From assembly GCA_013146195.2 (NCBI GenBank), contig CM028377.1, positions 20,920,796 through 20,984,795 on the forward strand: a stretch of DNA of 64,000 bases. The letters are read 5' to 3'. The position numbers were made by a program, and so were the translations under genes. The notes below the pieces were generated by a model. The model worked only from the letters and a program-made list of their open reading frames with translations. It did not search any database and was not told where the DNA came from. How positions within the stretch are numbered: position 1 is the first letter of the stretch; each line of letters opens with the position of its first letter. Of this stretch, positions 1 through 11,184 are shown piece by piece. Origin of the DNA: Codonopsis lanceolata. Its lineage: Eukaryota; Streptophyta; Magnoliopsida; Asterales; Campanulaceae.

Positions 1-1785
1 AACCCAGGAAATAGCACGAACAGTCACCTTTTTCCGGCAAGCATAGGAAAGAGTAAGACCGTGACTTTGACAAAAGCCAATAAGATTCCAAGCAGAGAGA
101 ATAGAACTAACTTCATGATCAACAGATTTCACAATGGAGCTATACGGCTTGGACTTTCCTTCAAAAATAACTTCATTTCGATATTTCCAAATCTGCCAAA
201 GGATAATGGAGGGCAAAATAATGAGAAAGGAGGATGTAGCATGGCACCAATTGGACATGCACCGCTGCTGAACAGATCTTCCATGAAGAGTAATACCGTG
301 GGGAATGAAAGCTGTCCACGTGTGAACTGCAGCTTCACTATGAAGAAACAGGTGCTGGAAAGATTCAATCTGATAATCAACACAACAAGCACACCGCGAG
401 GATAGGTGAAAACCTTTTGAGATAAGACCCTCATCAATGGGCAACCGACCCATAAAAAGACGCCAAAGAAAGATACTGATACGCTTCGGGAGAAATTTAT
501 GCCACATAAATTTGGCGGATAGAAGAGAAGAAGGAGAAGGAGAAACCAAGTCTCTTGCCGAGGCAATAGAGAATCTGCCCGACGAAGAGCAAGACCAAAA
601 AGGGACGTCAGGCCCATCCGAGATAGAAATTCCATAGTTTGAGATAGCTTCAACAACGGAAGCGGGAAGGATGGATCGAGCAACAAGCAGGAGAGAGCCA
701 CTTGAATCAAACAACTCTTGAACCTTTTCAAGAGCACATCCTGGGGGCTTGGAGAGAGAGTGGTTCGGGAGCCAATTATCTAACCAGATGGAGACATTTC
801 GAACCCAACCAGTAATAAGAGGATCGACCACATCCTTAATCAGGGCCTGCCAAACATGGGAACCACGGCGGAAGGGGTAAGCGTGAGCCAACTTACGATG
901 TTAGCTTAGAAGAAAATCAGACCACAAATTTTTTTCAGTCCGGAAACGCCACCAAAGTTTGATAGAATAAGCTTTAACCATGGAGAAACGCGAAGGGATG
1001 CCAATACCTCCCGAAAGCGTAGGCTTACAGCAGGTTTGCCAGGAGATCCAGTGAGCTTTACCGCGTCCGTCAATACTGCCCCAGAAAAAATTAGCGAAGA
1101 ATTTTTCCATTACCAGAATGACTGACACCGGAGGGTCAAGAGAAGCAAAAAGGAAGGCTATGATCGAGTGGAGCACATGATTTATAAGAGTGATTCTCCT
1201 AGCTGGATTAAGAAAGGAGCCAATCCAAGAATCAACTTTAAGTTGTAATTTGAGAGTGATGGGGTCAAACAGCCTCTTAGAACGACGGCCAAGATAGAGG
1301 GGGCAGCCCAAGTAAGTCATAGGGAGAGTGCCCTAGTGAAAACCAGAAAATGAAACTATGGCAGCAGCACGGGCAGTAGAGAGAGATGGGTTCACAAAAA
1401 TCTGACTTTTGTCATTGTTAACTAGCTGGCCAGAAATAGAAGTATACTGATTAATGAGGTCAAAATGCTTTTGCAGAGATCGATGGCTGCCATTACAGAA
1501 AATAATTATATCATCTGCAAAAGCAAGATGAGAAACTATAGGGCATCCACTCGTAGTTGAATAACGAACGCCATGGTTACCAGCATGCAATATGTTAAGG
1601 CTTCTACTTAGAACTTCCGAAGCAATAATGAAGAGGCTAGGGGACAAAGGGTCTCCCTGCCGAAGACCACAATTAGAATGGAAGAAACCAGCAGCCTCAC
1701 CATTAACCAAAACGGAGAACCAATTATCAGATACAAGCCGCCAGACTAAATCAATGACCACTTCATGAAATCCAAATTTTCAAAA
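1..1785 (-). mobile_element. LINE (non-LTR retrotransposon) ORF2, 3' part, broken
   Basis: This is the C-terminal part of a plant L1-like ORF2 (reverse transcriptase). Reading leftwards, the RT palm/thumb lies at about 1761-1333 with the motifs RQGDPLSPSLF and FADD (catalytic Asp pair). The post-RT block with TYLGCPLYLGRR and FFWG follows at about 1320-903. A zf-RVT-type region follows at about 600-330 (WHKFLPKRISIFLWRL, then CACC, then ESFQHLFLHSEAA). All parts stay in one frame but are cut by stop codons at 1333-1335 and 901-903, so no protein can be made. Homology stops abruptly near 1785, inside the RT fingers, so the 5' half of ORF2 is missing here. The element runs off the left edge of the window, so its 3' end and poly(A) are not seen. 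The open reading frame at 129-737 on the same strand is in a different frame and is not the real product. Confidence 0.93.
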
Positions 1786-1789
1786 AAAA

Positions 1790-2078
1790 AAACCTAGTAG
1801 GTTCTCTCTGGAAAAATTATCTCTCTAGAAAAACCCTAGTTTCTCTCTAGGGTTTCCTCCTTGGTTCGGTTTTCATGGCTGCGGCTCCGGCCGTGGCGCC
1901 GCCATGGATGCTCCTCCTGTGGCGCCTCCTTCCCCTTCCTCCAAAAAGTCTTTTGCTTCTATTCTTACACAGCAACAACTGACCTCCATCCCTTTAATTC
2001 CCCCGTCCTCCTACAAAGGAGAACCACTTTACGCCTCACCCCAGAACTCAGCCTCTACTGGAGAAAATTCAGCCTCAC
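1790..2078 (+). mobile_element. LINE 5' UTR and ORF1 N-terminus, inverted relative to its 3' part
   Basis: A pyrimidine-rich leader with ctctctag repeats leads to ATG codons at 1875 and 1904. From 1904 the reading frame gives a Pro/Ser-rich start followed by KKSFASIL and later YKGEPLY, a pattern typical of the N-terminus of plant LINE ORF1 proteins (DUF4283/zf-CCHC type). Similarity stops near 2078, where gypsy gag sequence begins. The piece is head-to-head with the minus-strand RT fragment ending at about 1785, with only a short A-run between. This arrangement suggests one LINE copy with a 5' inversion rather than two insertions. The ORF1 piece is only about 57 codons long and non-functional. 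Confidence 0.6.
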
Positions 2079-3584
2079 CCTCGAGACCCGAAATCCGAGA
2101 AAAAGATGCACCTTCTACAATGAGATCGGCCACTTAACGGAGGAATGCATCCAGCTAAAAGATCTACACAGTGGGTCATCAACGAGGGAGATCGGAGATT
2201 CAAAGCACGAGAGCCAAACAATCGCGCCCCCAGACCAAGGGCTCTGGGGGGCGACAATCACCAGCCAAATGAGAGACCAGTGGTCAACACCATCCGAGAA
2301 GAGGCTCAGAGTATCGCACAATTAAACAATGCGATCAATAGCTCGAACAACTCGGTCGACAGCATGATGGAAGAGGTCATTGAGCATGAAATAGTGTTCA
2401 GAGATGCCGAACTAGTTGTTAATACAACAGCTCGGCAACATCCATTAACCTTGCAAATTGGGATCCATAACAACCTCGTCAAAAGAGTGTTGGTGGATGC
2501 AGGTGCAAGAAGAGACGTGATGTATTACAAATGTTTTCTAGCACTAGGGCTCGGTGATTCTCACCTCACGCCGAGCCGAATCTAATTGGAAGGATTCACC
2601 GGCCATAAAGTGTCGGCAAAAGGAACCTTAGCTCTCAAAGTTGAATGGGGGAGGGAGACACTGCCAGAAGCGAAGAAATCACCTTCCTAGTCCTCGACCT
2701 CTCATCACCATATAACGTCATTCTCGGTACACCATCTCAGGCAAAATTCCAAATGGTCGCCTCCATGACACACCAAAGGGTCAAATACATGACCTCGAGT
2801 GGGGTAGGAATCCTAAAAAATGATGCAAGAACTATGTTGGAATACCTCATAAATGAGAAGAGAGAGGCGGAAAAAAAAAAAAGAATGAAAGAGAAGCGGA
2901 AGAGGCAGAACAGGAGGAGGGCGAGAGAGCATGTTGTCAAGCGAGCTCGAGGACTCAGCGGAGAAAGCTCCACTTGATGCTTGTCGAGGCGGGCCGGGGA
3001 GACCAGCCCACCGAGGAACCGACGGCCAGGGGAGGGCAAATTGAAATCGACAACCTCGATATACGAGACCACCCGGTATTACAGCCTTTGGAGGACGTCG
3101 AAGATGCCATCGTCAACTTCAACTCCCCCGACCAAAAAATCAAAGTAGGGATGGAAATAGCAGGTGAGGAACGGAGAGCAATCATTGAATTCTTAATAAG
3201 TAACACAGACATCTTCGGCGTGGGCGAGAGGGACATGGAGGCATAGCCAGGGAGGGCCGGTCCATCGGCATCGACCGACATTTGCACCCATCAAGGCCGA
3301 GGCACTTCTCCCAGCAAGAGGCAATCAAAGAAGATATAAAAGCTATACGAGCTGAAATCATAAAATCCACTACCCCACATGGATTGCAAATGTGGTGATG
3401 GTGAAGAAGAATAACGGGAAGTGGAGAATGTGTGTCGATTTCACCAATTTGAACGAGGCATGCCCAAAAGACTGGTACTCACTGTTGATGATAGACCAAC
3501 TGGGTTATTCTATCTCGGGCTACAAAATCTTGTGTTTCATGGGCGCTATTCGAGGATACCACAGTTAAAATGTGGAAAGATGAT
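2079..3584 (+). pseudogene. Ty3/gypsy gag-protease-reverse transcriptase fragment
   Basis: Degenerate gag-pol of a Ty3/gypsy element. A gag C-terminal zinc-knuckle-like stretch is at about 2100-2160 (CTFYNEIGHLTEECIQLKD; a C-H-C remnant). A retropepsin-like domain follows at about 2380-2800, with VLVDAGARRDVM where the active site should be D-T/S-G, then the downstream SPYNVILGTP flap/second-half motif. A Lys/Glu/Arg-rich linker is at about 2850-2960. The RT N-terminus is at about 3390-3584 (VVMVKKNNGKWRMCVDF, then LNEACPKD). Frames change at least near 2330, 2640, 2980 and 3385, and there are stops at 2583 and 3244. The RT is cut by the N gap before its catalytic motif. No LTR, primer-binding site or integrase is visible. 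This is a dead remnant and probably the sequence into which the LINE inserted. Confidence 0.85.
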
Positions 3585-3684
3585 NNNNNNNNNNNNNNNN
3601 NNNNNNNNNNNNNNNNNNNNNNNNNNNNNNNNNNNNNNNNNNNNNNNNNNNNNNNNNNNNNNNNNNNNNNNNNNNNNNNNNNNN
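3585..3684. other. Assembly gap (100 N)
   Basis: Exactly 100 N, the usual placeholder for a gap of unknown size. It separates the gypsy RT fragment from the YTH gene, so the 5' exons of that gene and the rest of the gypsy pol may be missing or located elsewhere. Continuity between the left 3.6 kb and the rest should not be assumed. Confidence 0.98.
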
Positions 3685-3816
3685 TAATGAGAAAATGGTA
3701 TGCTGATCCGTATGGTTTTTATCGAATGTATCACAGAATGTACTAGCATTTAGTGTTTACCTATTAGTTTAGGCTTAATGAGAATCAATTAAATGGTTTA
3801 CTTGATCTACCTTCAG

Positions 3817-6800
3817 GTTATGAGAATGCCTCTGGTGAATGGGATGAGTACTCCCCGTATGTTAACACCGAGGGTCTGGATGTTGGATCTCCTGTAAGTT
3901 GGGTTTTCGCACTATAATCTCGGCACGGATGATATGTGCAGATTGAACTTGAACTGTGATTTGTATCTTTTCTAGGGCATCTACAATGACAATCCTCTTG
4001 TGTTCCATACGGGCTATGGCTACAATCCACAAATGCCTTATGGGCCGTACTCTCCGGTCACAACACCTTTGCCTTCTGTTGGAGGAGATGCCCAGTTATA
4101 CTCCCCTCAGCAATATACATACTCAGGTTCACCGTATTATCAGCAGCTAGTTCCTCCAACCATGCCGTATATTACTTCACCAACTCCAGTTTCACAATCA
4201 GAGCTGAACTCTTTAGCGAGTGGTGAGGCGCAAATTGACGGAATGCTTTATGGGCCGAGACCGGGTTATTCCTCACCACTGGGCTCTCTTGGCAGAGGCA
4301 ATGTTCCAGGAAGTCCTGGAAATCTTGGTTTTCAGGATTTGCAGCAAGGATTGGATGCATTCAGAACTGGTGGCCTTTGGTCAGATTGGCCAAGACAATC
4401 AGATCGACAAAGGTCCTTAGCTCCGTTATCTTCAACAGTATCTCCTCAAACGGTTGGCACCGTGGGTTCATTTGGGCAAAATGTTGGAATGGTTTGTTCT
4501 AGTGTTTTTATTTTTTAAATATGTTAATGTGCCCTTTTAATTTGTCTCTTTTTTTGTTTTTTCTCATGAAGTTAAATAGAAGTAGGGGAAAAGGAAGACC
4601 AACATTAACGTGAACATCCGTAATAAAGAAAGATATGAATTGAGTGTGGTGTGTGATGACCATGTTTTGGACTGAATTAAATGGCGGAAAAGAATTCGTA
4701 GCTGACCCCCCAGTGATTGGGGGTAGGCTGAGTTGAGTTGTATGAGTTAAATAGAGGTTCCAGCTATCGTCAAATTTTGATTTTCACAGTAGTTTTGAGA
4801 AATTGTATATGGTACTGCTCGTGTTTTTCTTTGGTACCAGAAATCTATAATCTTCAGTAGCTGAAATACATTTAATATGCTCCAACTTTGCATTTATCTA
4901 CATCAGTATTTTTTACGGCAAAACTATAATGGACGACAAAACTATGTTTCAGTGCGGTAGGAAGACATTCGACGTTTTCAGGACTCAGGAGAAGGATCGT
5001 TTGGAGTTCAAGGTAGTGGAGAGGTGCAGAGGAAGACCTCACATAATCGTGCTTTCATGCTTCGAGTATGACAGGATGTGTGGATGGTTAAGCAGATTTT
5101 CATCACCCAACGTCATATGGTGGAATAAGTGGCAAGAGAAGAGAATTCATCGTCGCAAAGGAGACAAATGCCGCAGGGCGTTTTACCTGTGTCCCGGAAA
5201 ATACTGAAGACGCAGGCTGGGATTGGGTGGCAGATAAGCTTTGTCGATTTGCCGGAGCTCAACACTTCAAGAAACAGGACATCAGAAGCAAATCATTCAA
5301 AGAAGCGGCTGAAATTCCACCTTGGCCTGATTTCGACAATGCTATTTTGAATGGAAGCGGTGAATAGTCAGCAGATTTTGAGGTGGATGAGGTATCGTGT
5401 GCTTGAAACTTAGAGTATCTTGCTCGATGCTTAGTGGGTAGAGTAGGAGCCCAGGAAAATCCCAGTCCACCAAGGGAGGAAATGCAGAGATGGGTTAATG
5501 TCCACTGGAAAGTTGCTGGAGGAGTCAAAGTTCACGAGTGAAGTGGGAAAATCTTCTTGCCAACCTTCCCGTCCAGAGAGGAGGCTCGCCGTATTATGAA
5601 TCTCAAGAGATCGGTGGTGAACGGGAGGTCTCTGAATCTGGAATTTTGGTTGCAGGAGGTTTGAGTTATCAGGAAGGGCAGAAACCAAATGAAGTGTGGG
5701 TTACGGCTTCGGGTCTTCCCCTTCATTTGTGGAGTAGTTCGATTTTTATGAAGATTGGAGAGTTATGCGGTGGTTTTGTAAGGGTTGACGAACCTACTGA
5801 GAATAGGTTAGATTTGAGATGGGCTCGTGTTATGGTTTGGTATAAGGAAGAGATGCCGACTACGGTATTGGCGTGGGTGGTAGAGTTTTTGCTATTCCGA
5901 TATGGGCAAAATCAGCACCGCTTTGTGGATTACGGAGGGGAGGGGTGGAAGGAAGGAGTACGTTGCCGGAAAAGGAATATAGATGATCTCAAGCATGGTT
6001 CCCAGTTTTCACAGGGAAGTTTGTAGCCACTGGCTATCGTAAGAAAACTTTTCTTTCCGGAGGAACCTTAAAAGCCTGTTCCTGGAAGTTTTGTATTAAA
6101 ACTTTGCAGATAGCATTGCGTCTGGACACAAATGTGAGGAAAGAGAGGAGGGGTGGAAGTTAGTAAAATTTCTTTTCTAATTATTGAGAGTTTTCTGTTT
6201 GAGAATCACTCAAAAGAAAAAAAATTCTGCAACGACCCAACTTAGATATCCCGACTTTTTTTTTTCTAGACTTACTTGAGCTATAAATGGAAATGAGATT
6301 TTGATCCCTGGGAGGCGATTAGTCTCAATAGTTGTCAACCTTTGCCTTTGATTTTATTGTAGTTTTTCCAGTGACCGGTGAAATCTTGAAAGAAAAATTT
6401 CACATTAACGGAATAATTTTATTTCTCCTGCAGGACATGTGTGTCAATTCTTCAAACATTAATTTCCTGATATGCATGCATGTCAACTGGTTTGTTGTGT
6501 TTCATTTTCCCTCAGCATAAGTCATGAAGTGTGATTGATGTTGAACAGAGAAAGTACGATCTCTATTAAATAAAATCTTCTCCCCCCCCCCCCATTTTTA
6601 TCTGGGAAAATTGAATTATGATACTCAAGTGTATGGTGATAGGAGATGTCTGATAATTGATCTTTTTGATACATCCTAAGTTTTGGTACATGTATCCCGA
6701 TGGATTGGCGGTGACTCCTTTGGAACTTGAAAACTAGGTGATCATGTTTGTATATGTAATTCTCCTCTATTTCTATTTTGTTTCTCTCTCTACAGACCTC

Positions 6801-9800
6801 TCAACAACCAAGGTCATACTTTGGGTTTGGATCTGGTGCAAGCTCTGATAATAGAAGTTATTCACACAGTGGACTTAATCAGGGTTATAGCTTTGGAAAT
6901 GCATTGATATCCAGCATGGGAACAAATGGTAGAGGCTGGGCTGCTATTGACAATGGCAGACGACGTGGTAGGGGCAGTGGTTCTCTATGCAGTTGTAGTG
7001 GCACACTTGATGTTCTCAGTGAGCAAAACCGTGGACCGAGGGCCTCAAAGCCCAAAAATCAGGTGGCCAATGATAGCATTCCTTCCGTGGATAGTAGCAA
7101 AACAACTTATGCACTGTGAAGACCCCTGATGAGTCTTACAACCACCCAGATTTTGTCACAGAGTACAGTGATGCCAAGTTTTTCATCATTAAATCCTACA
7201 GCGAAGATAATGTCCATAAAAGTATAAAATATGGTGTCTGGGCCAGCACTCCTAATGGGAATCGTAAATTGGATGCTGCCTATCGTGAAGTAAAAGAGAA
7301 GCAAAGCATCGGTCCAGTTTTCCTCTTATTTTCGGTTAGTAAATTGCTCCTTTAAGTAGGATTAGGAAAATGAAACTTATGGGAAGGTTGTCTCATGTTA
7401 AATACTAGACTTACCCAAAACTATTGCTGATTTGCTCATATCTTAGAACAATTTTCACAAATTTCTGGTGATCACAGTTGAAGTTTAATTTTTTGCCGAT
7501 AGCAGAAACAATATTTATTTAACCTGTTTTTTGGTACTTTTATATATCTAGTTGACTAGTTGTAATTGTCGGTAAAGCCTGTACTTGATAGTTTGTTTGA
7601 TAACAGCAAATTGTATTGGGTTGTGGTCTTTGGGACATTTTCTGAAGGCCCTGCTTGATGTGTGATTGTTGTGCTGGAACTATGATGATGCAGTTTCACA
7701 TTCTGATTAAATCAAATATCCATTTTCTTTAAATTTAAGATGTTCAAGAGTCCAAGTGATGCCGTAAGGAGCTGAGTTACGTGAAGTCGTTTTCAAATTG
7801 TCCCTTGTCTTCTTTTGTTGAAAAAAAATTAAAAAAAATTGCACCATGTCATAAACTAATTACCCTTTGGCAATATAAAGCAGTCAACCTTTTGGATTTT
7901 CCAGATGCAAGCGACATGTACATGACATGTCATTATTGTATCTGTTCCAGCGACACTTCACAGCATGTCTTGTGCACTGGAGATATGATTCTGCATTGGG
8001 CTACTGAGTCACTGACAGCTATACCCTTTTACCAGCTTCTATGCTGTTTAGTTTGAATCACTGTTTTTTGCAGAGTAAAAATTCTAGGAGGCTTTTAATT
8101 GTTGTCTTAGAATCAGTTGGTGGCTTGGCTTTCCAAGGTTCGAGCTGTACAAATTATGCATTCATAGTCAGTTTGGCGTTTTTCTTTTGGTGACTTGCAT
8201 TAGGGTCTTCCTCTGTGCAATCTGTACTTATCTTATAGTTGAGTGACTGTCAAAAGAGCAGCTCTTCTATTAACTGATAGAGGGACGGTTAATCTCTGCT
8301 GTAGCCTTGCTTACATACCCTAGTTCTTATTTCGTGCATTCTCTTCTTTAACATACAGGTGAATGCTAGTGCTCAGTTCTGTGGAGTGGCTGAAATGGTT
8401 GGACCTGTGGATTTTGACAAGAGTGTAGATTATTGGCAGCAAGATAAATGGAGCGGGCAGTTTCCTGTCAAGTGGCATATCATCAAAGATGTTCCTAATA
8501 GTCAGTTTCGTCACATAGTACTTGAAAATAATGACAACAAGCCCGTAACCAACAGTCGAGACACTCAGGAGGTAATAATCAATTTGTGATTTCTTAGTTG
8601 TTTAGAGTTACTCTCGAGTCTTACTTGGAGTAAGCTGGATATTGATACGATCTTTCTTGAAAGTTTGATCCTAAATTAAACCTTGCTTCTTCACCTTATG
8701 GATAATCTTCCTTGAAAGTTGAGTCTTACTAGGAGTAATTATAATCTTTCTTGAGTCTTTCTTGGAGTAAAGTGGATAGGAACTTTGATACGATCTTCCT
8801 TGAAAGTTTGATCCCAAGTGGAGGGAGTATTCAAGTATAGGTTTTGGGAAATGTTTGGGCATATATTAAAAATTTAAAATTGTCCTTTTATGTGTGCATA
8901 TGTGCACATCTATTTGTTTATATATTCGGAAGGTAAAAAGTACTCCCTCCGTTTTCAAATTTTCGTCCACCTTTCCTTTTTCCCCTTTCTTAAATAATTG
9001 TCCTCTTTCAAAACTTTCATTTTTAAGAAAACACTTTTACCACTTTACCCTTACATTTTCTACCTGCTTTAATTATGATCACATACTCAAGGGCATTAAA
9101 GGAAACAACACATTTCACCGATATTTATAATACAGTCAATTACTTTCTCTTGAACGGTGTGCCGAGTCGAAGTAGACAATATTTTGAAAACCGAGGGAGT
9201 AGTATTTTGGTCGATTAAACAATGAGCAGATTTAAAAACATTAAATATTTTTATTAAGTAATGATTATCCGGTAGCTATTAATTTTTGGTTTAAGCTTTC
9301 GAATACAAAATCCTAATTATAAAGTTACTAGCATTCTAGACCATTCCGATTTGACCATTTTTAATCCTAAAATCCCCCAATAGAGCTCCAATTATTTAAA
9401 ACTTAAAAGAAACATTAAATTTCTTTATTGTTGTTATTGGAATCAAACCTTAATCTATTTGAAGTCCAACTACCTCCTTTAGTGACTTCAGTCAGGTGTT
9501 TGAAGGTGTTACGATTTTCACTTTATAGTTTGAAGGAGACAGAATAAAGTGCAATGATCTTGGCCGTTTTCTGCCTTTTATGTTTGTTCAAATGATCTTT
9601 GTTTATACTTAGAATCAGATCTGATGGCATTGCTTCCATGGGCCTCAATTTTGGAGCAGGTGAAATTCGAGCAAGGGGTTGAAATGCTGAACATCTTTAA
9701 GAATTACGAAACTGATATGTCCATCCTAGACGATTTTGATTTTTATGAAGACCGTCAGAAAGCTATGCAAGGCTAGACAACAGGCAAACGTGGGTGTTGC

Positions 9801-10020
9801 TGTATTAGGAGGAAATGAAGATAGAAATGTTGTTGCGTTATCCAATGATTTCATCAAGCATATGTCGAAGAGCTTTGCTCAGGTTGTCCGCTTGGAGGAG
9901 ACTAATAAAGAAGCTTCGGTGACCAACAGGGCTGGTCCCATCTTGGATGTCTCTGTGGGAACCCGTCCCAAACTGGAAAATACTATAACAGCAGCCATGC
10001 CAAGTGCTCAGACTAATTAG
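3817..10020 (+). CDS. YTH-domain m6A reader (ECT family), 3' exons, two frame-breaking indels
   Basis: Cytoplasmic YTHDF-type reader of N6-methyladenosine in mRNA (plant EVOLUTIONARILY CONSERVED C-TERMINAL REGION family). Supported exons: 3817-3893, 3976-4491, 6796-7334, 8359-8571, 9660-10020, all with GT-AG borders. The first three encode the Tyr/Gly/Pro/Ser-rich low-complexity region (GYGYNPQMPYGPYSP), then a Gly/Arg-rich link and LSEQNRGPRASKPKNQ. The YTH domain follows from about 7116. The three cage tryptophans are present (GVWASTPNGN; DYWQQDKW), as in the DF clade. The C-terminus is FEQGVEMLNIFKNYE, then DFIKHMSKSFAQ. Exon 3 is 539 nt where phase demands 540 (a net 1-nt loss, at about 7095-7116). 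The last exon is 361 nt with an apparent 8-nt loss near 9765, which creates an early TAG. Upstream exons are lost at the N gap. It is either a recent pseudogene or a real gene with assembly errors; the rest of the coding sequence looks well conserved. Confidence 0.88.
4929..6040 (+). mobile_element. LINE ORF1-like / DUF4283 retro-insertion inside the YTH gene intron
   Basis: The 2.3-kb intron between exons 3976-4491 and 6796-7334 holds a degenerate, intronless DUF4283-type coding region in the same orientation as the host gene. In order: QCGRKTFDVF and the N-terminal domain (4929-5130); NAAGRFTCVPENTEDAGWDW (5165-5230, shifted frame); a middle part with EEMQRWVNVHWK (about 5480-5520); and EVWVTASGLPLHLW followed by KIGELCGGFVRVDE (5690-5800), the diagnostic C-terminal half of DUF4283. 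At least three frame changes and a stop near 5366 show it is dead. Proteins of this type are ORF1 products of plant LINEs or domesticated relatives. No RT follows, so this is a partial copy or a relic of a solo gene. Confidence 0.7.
8643..8820 (+). repeat. Short interspersed direct repeats in YTH intron
   Basis: The motif gatacgatctttcttgaaag with the following tttgatcc occurs at about 8645-8672 and again, with one or two changes, at about 8789-8816. Weaker echoes (cttccttgaaagttgagtct, cttggagtaa) lie between them. This is a local duplication inside the intron 8572-9659 and no coding content is seen. Confidence 0.5.
8943..9199. mobile_element. Stowaway-like MITE in YTH intron
   Basis: A 257-bp element flanked by TA (8941-8942 and 9200-9201). 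Its termini are inverted: ctccctccgttttcaaa at the left and ttttgaaaaccgagggag at the right. TA target duplication and CTCCCTC termini are the hallmarks of Stowaway (Tc1/mariner-derived) MITEs. A related copy, sharing the interior (acacttttaccac, caccratatttataatac), is at 57917-58173. Confidence 0.87.
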
Positions 10021-10335
10021 GCTGTTGTATCATTGCTTGACATAGCAGGTGGGTGTTTCAGCTCTAGACTATTTTCAGGTGGGTTTGTCTTACTAGGATG
10101 ATTGGAAGGCATGAGCCACGGATGAGAGGTCTTTGAACTGTGCCACCCAACAGGCTTCATGTATATTTATATGCCTGCTGGGTACTGCCTTTCATTTTCT
10201 AAGTTATTTCGTGCTTCAGTTTTGCTTCTGGTTACAGTAGTTATATGAACGAACTTGTTGAAATTTTTTGAGTTAGTAAGGTTTCCATTTTTGCAGGTTG
10301 GTTTCATAAGGAATGCAGCCAAAATATTATGAAAT

Positions 10336-10345
10336 AATAAATAAA
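10336..10345 (+). terminator. Putative poly(A) signals of the YTH gene
   Basis: Two overlapping AATAAA hexamers start at 10336 and 10340, about 320 nt after the stop codon at 10018-10020, a plausible 3' UTR length. The MULE-like element beginning at 10346 abuts them, so the native 3' end may have been altered by that insertion. Confidence 0.4.
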
Positions 10346-11165
10346 GGAGAAATTACACTCGGTACTTTTCTCAAATATTTAACTCCACTTTCCTTTTTTT
10401 TTTTCAACTGTTAAAATCTATTTTTGTGAAATCGTTCTTAAAATACCTAGAGAAGATAAATTACAATTGAAATTTGCACAGATGAAGAGGAAGAGAGTGG
10501 TGAGGTCGGGTGATGATTGACACTTGTTTGTTTCACTTTAGATTCGATTAATTTATCCTCCTAATTTCCTACTCTCTTTCCTCTTCGCCTATCGATCCTT
10601 AGTTTCAATAGTGACTTCTTCTTCTTTGTGTTGTGTGTTTGATTTAAAATAGGTTTAATTTGTGTATTGGGTTGCTATGCATGTAAACTGTCAATGAAAT
10701 GACTGAATGAACTTTTGTTTGTTGTTGGACACTGTTTTTTTAATTTTGATAAATTAATTTTAAATCAAAATGCATCATTTGTGAATTTCGATATATCGAT
10801 TTGGATTAAGGACAGAGGAAAAATGTATCAATTTGAAATCATTTGTTGATTGTGTATTGGAAAGAATGTACATGAAGGTCTGGTTCATTATGATTTTGCA
10901 GCGCGATGCAAATTTGAATTAGGTAATTTAAAATTGATGCATCGCGGTGAAAATATTGATGTAGCGCGATGCAAAATTGGATTAGGTAATTAAAATTAAT
11001 GTATCACCATGCAAAAATTGATGTGTTGCGATGTAAAATTGGATTATGTAATTAAATTGATGCATTGCATTGTAAAAATTGATGCAATTTAAATTGATGC
11101 ATTGCTGTACAAAAATTGATGCATCAAGATGCATTTGGTTGGTTCATTTTTTGAGATTTTTAATC
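10346..11165. mobile_element. MULE-like CGCG-rich family, copy A (right end missing)
   Basis: Starts with ggagaaattacactcgg, the family terminus, and follows copy B (32803-33733) closely through the interior: the pyrimidine-rich stretch, ggtcgggtg, the attgatgcatcgcgg units and gaaagaatgtacatgaa. Several degenerate units of attgatgcatcgcggtgc type occur at 10900-11130. The right inverted terminus is absent; copia sequence starts within about 20-40 bp, so the end was probably lost when the copia element inserted or by later deletion. No coding sequence. Confidence 0.7.
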
Positions 11166-11184
11166 AACGAATATTTTTTTTTTA

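Noticed and set aside
129..737. 202-codon open frame on the minus strand
   Set aside because: It is out of frame with the LINE ORF2; the true frame gives the zf-RVT motifs. A shadow ORF.
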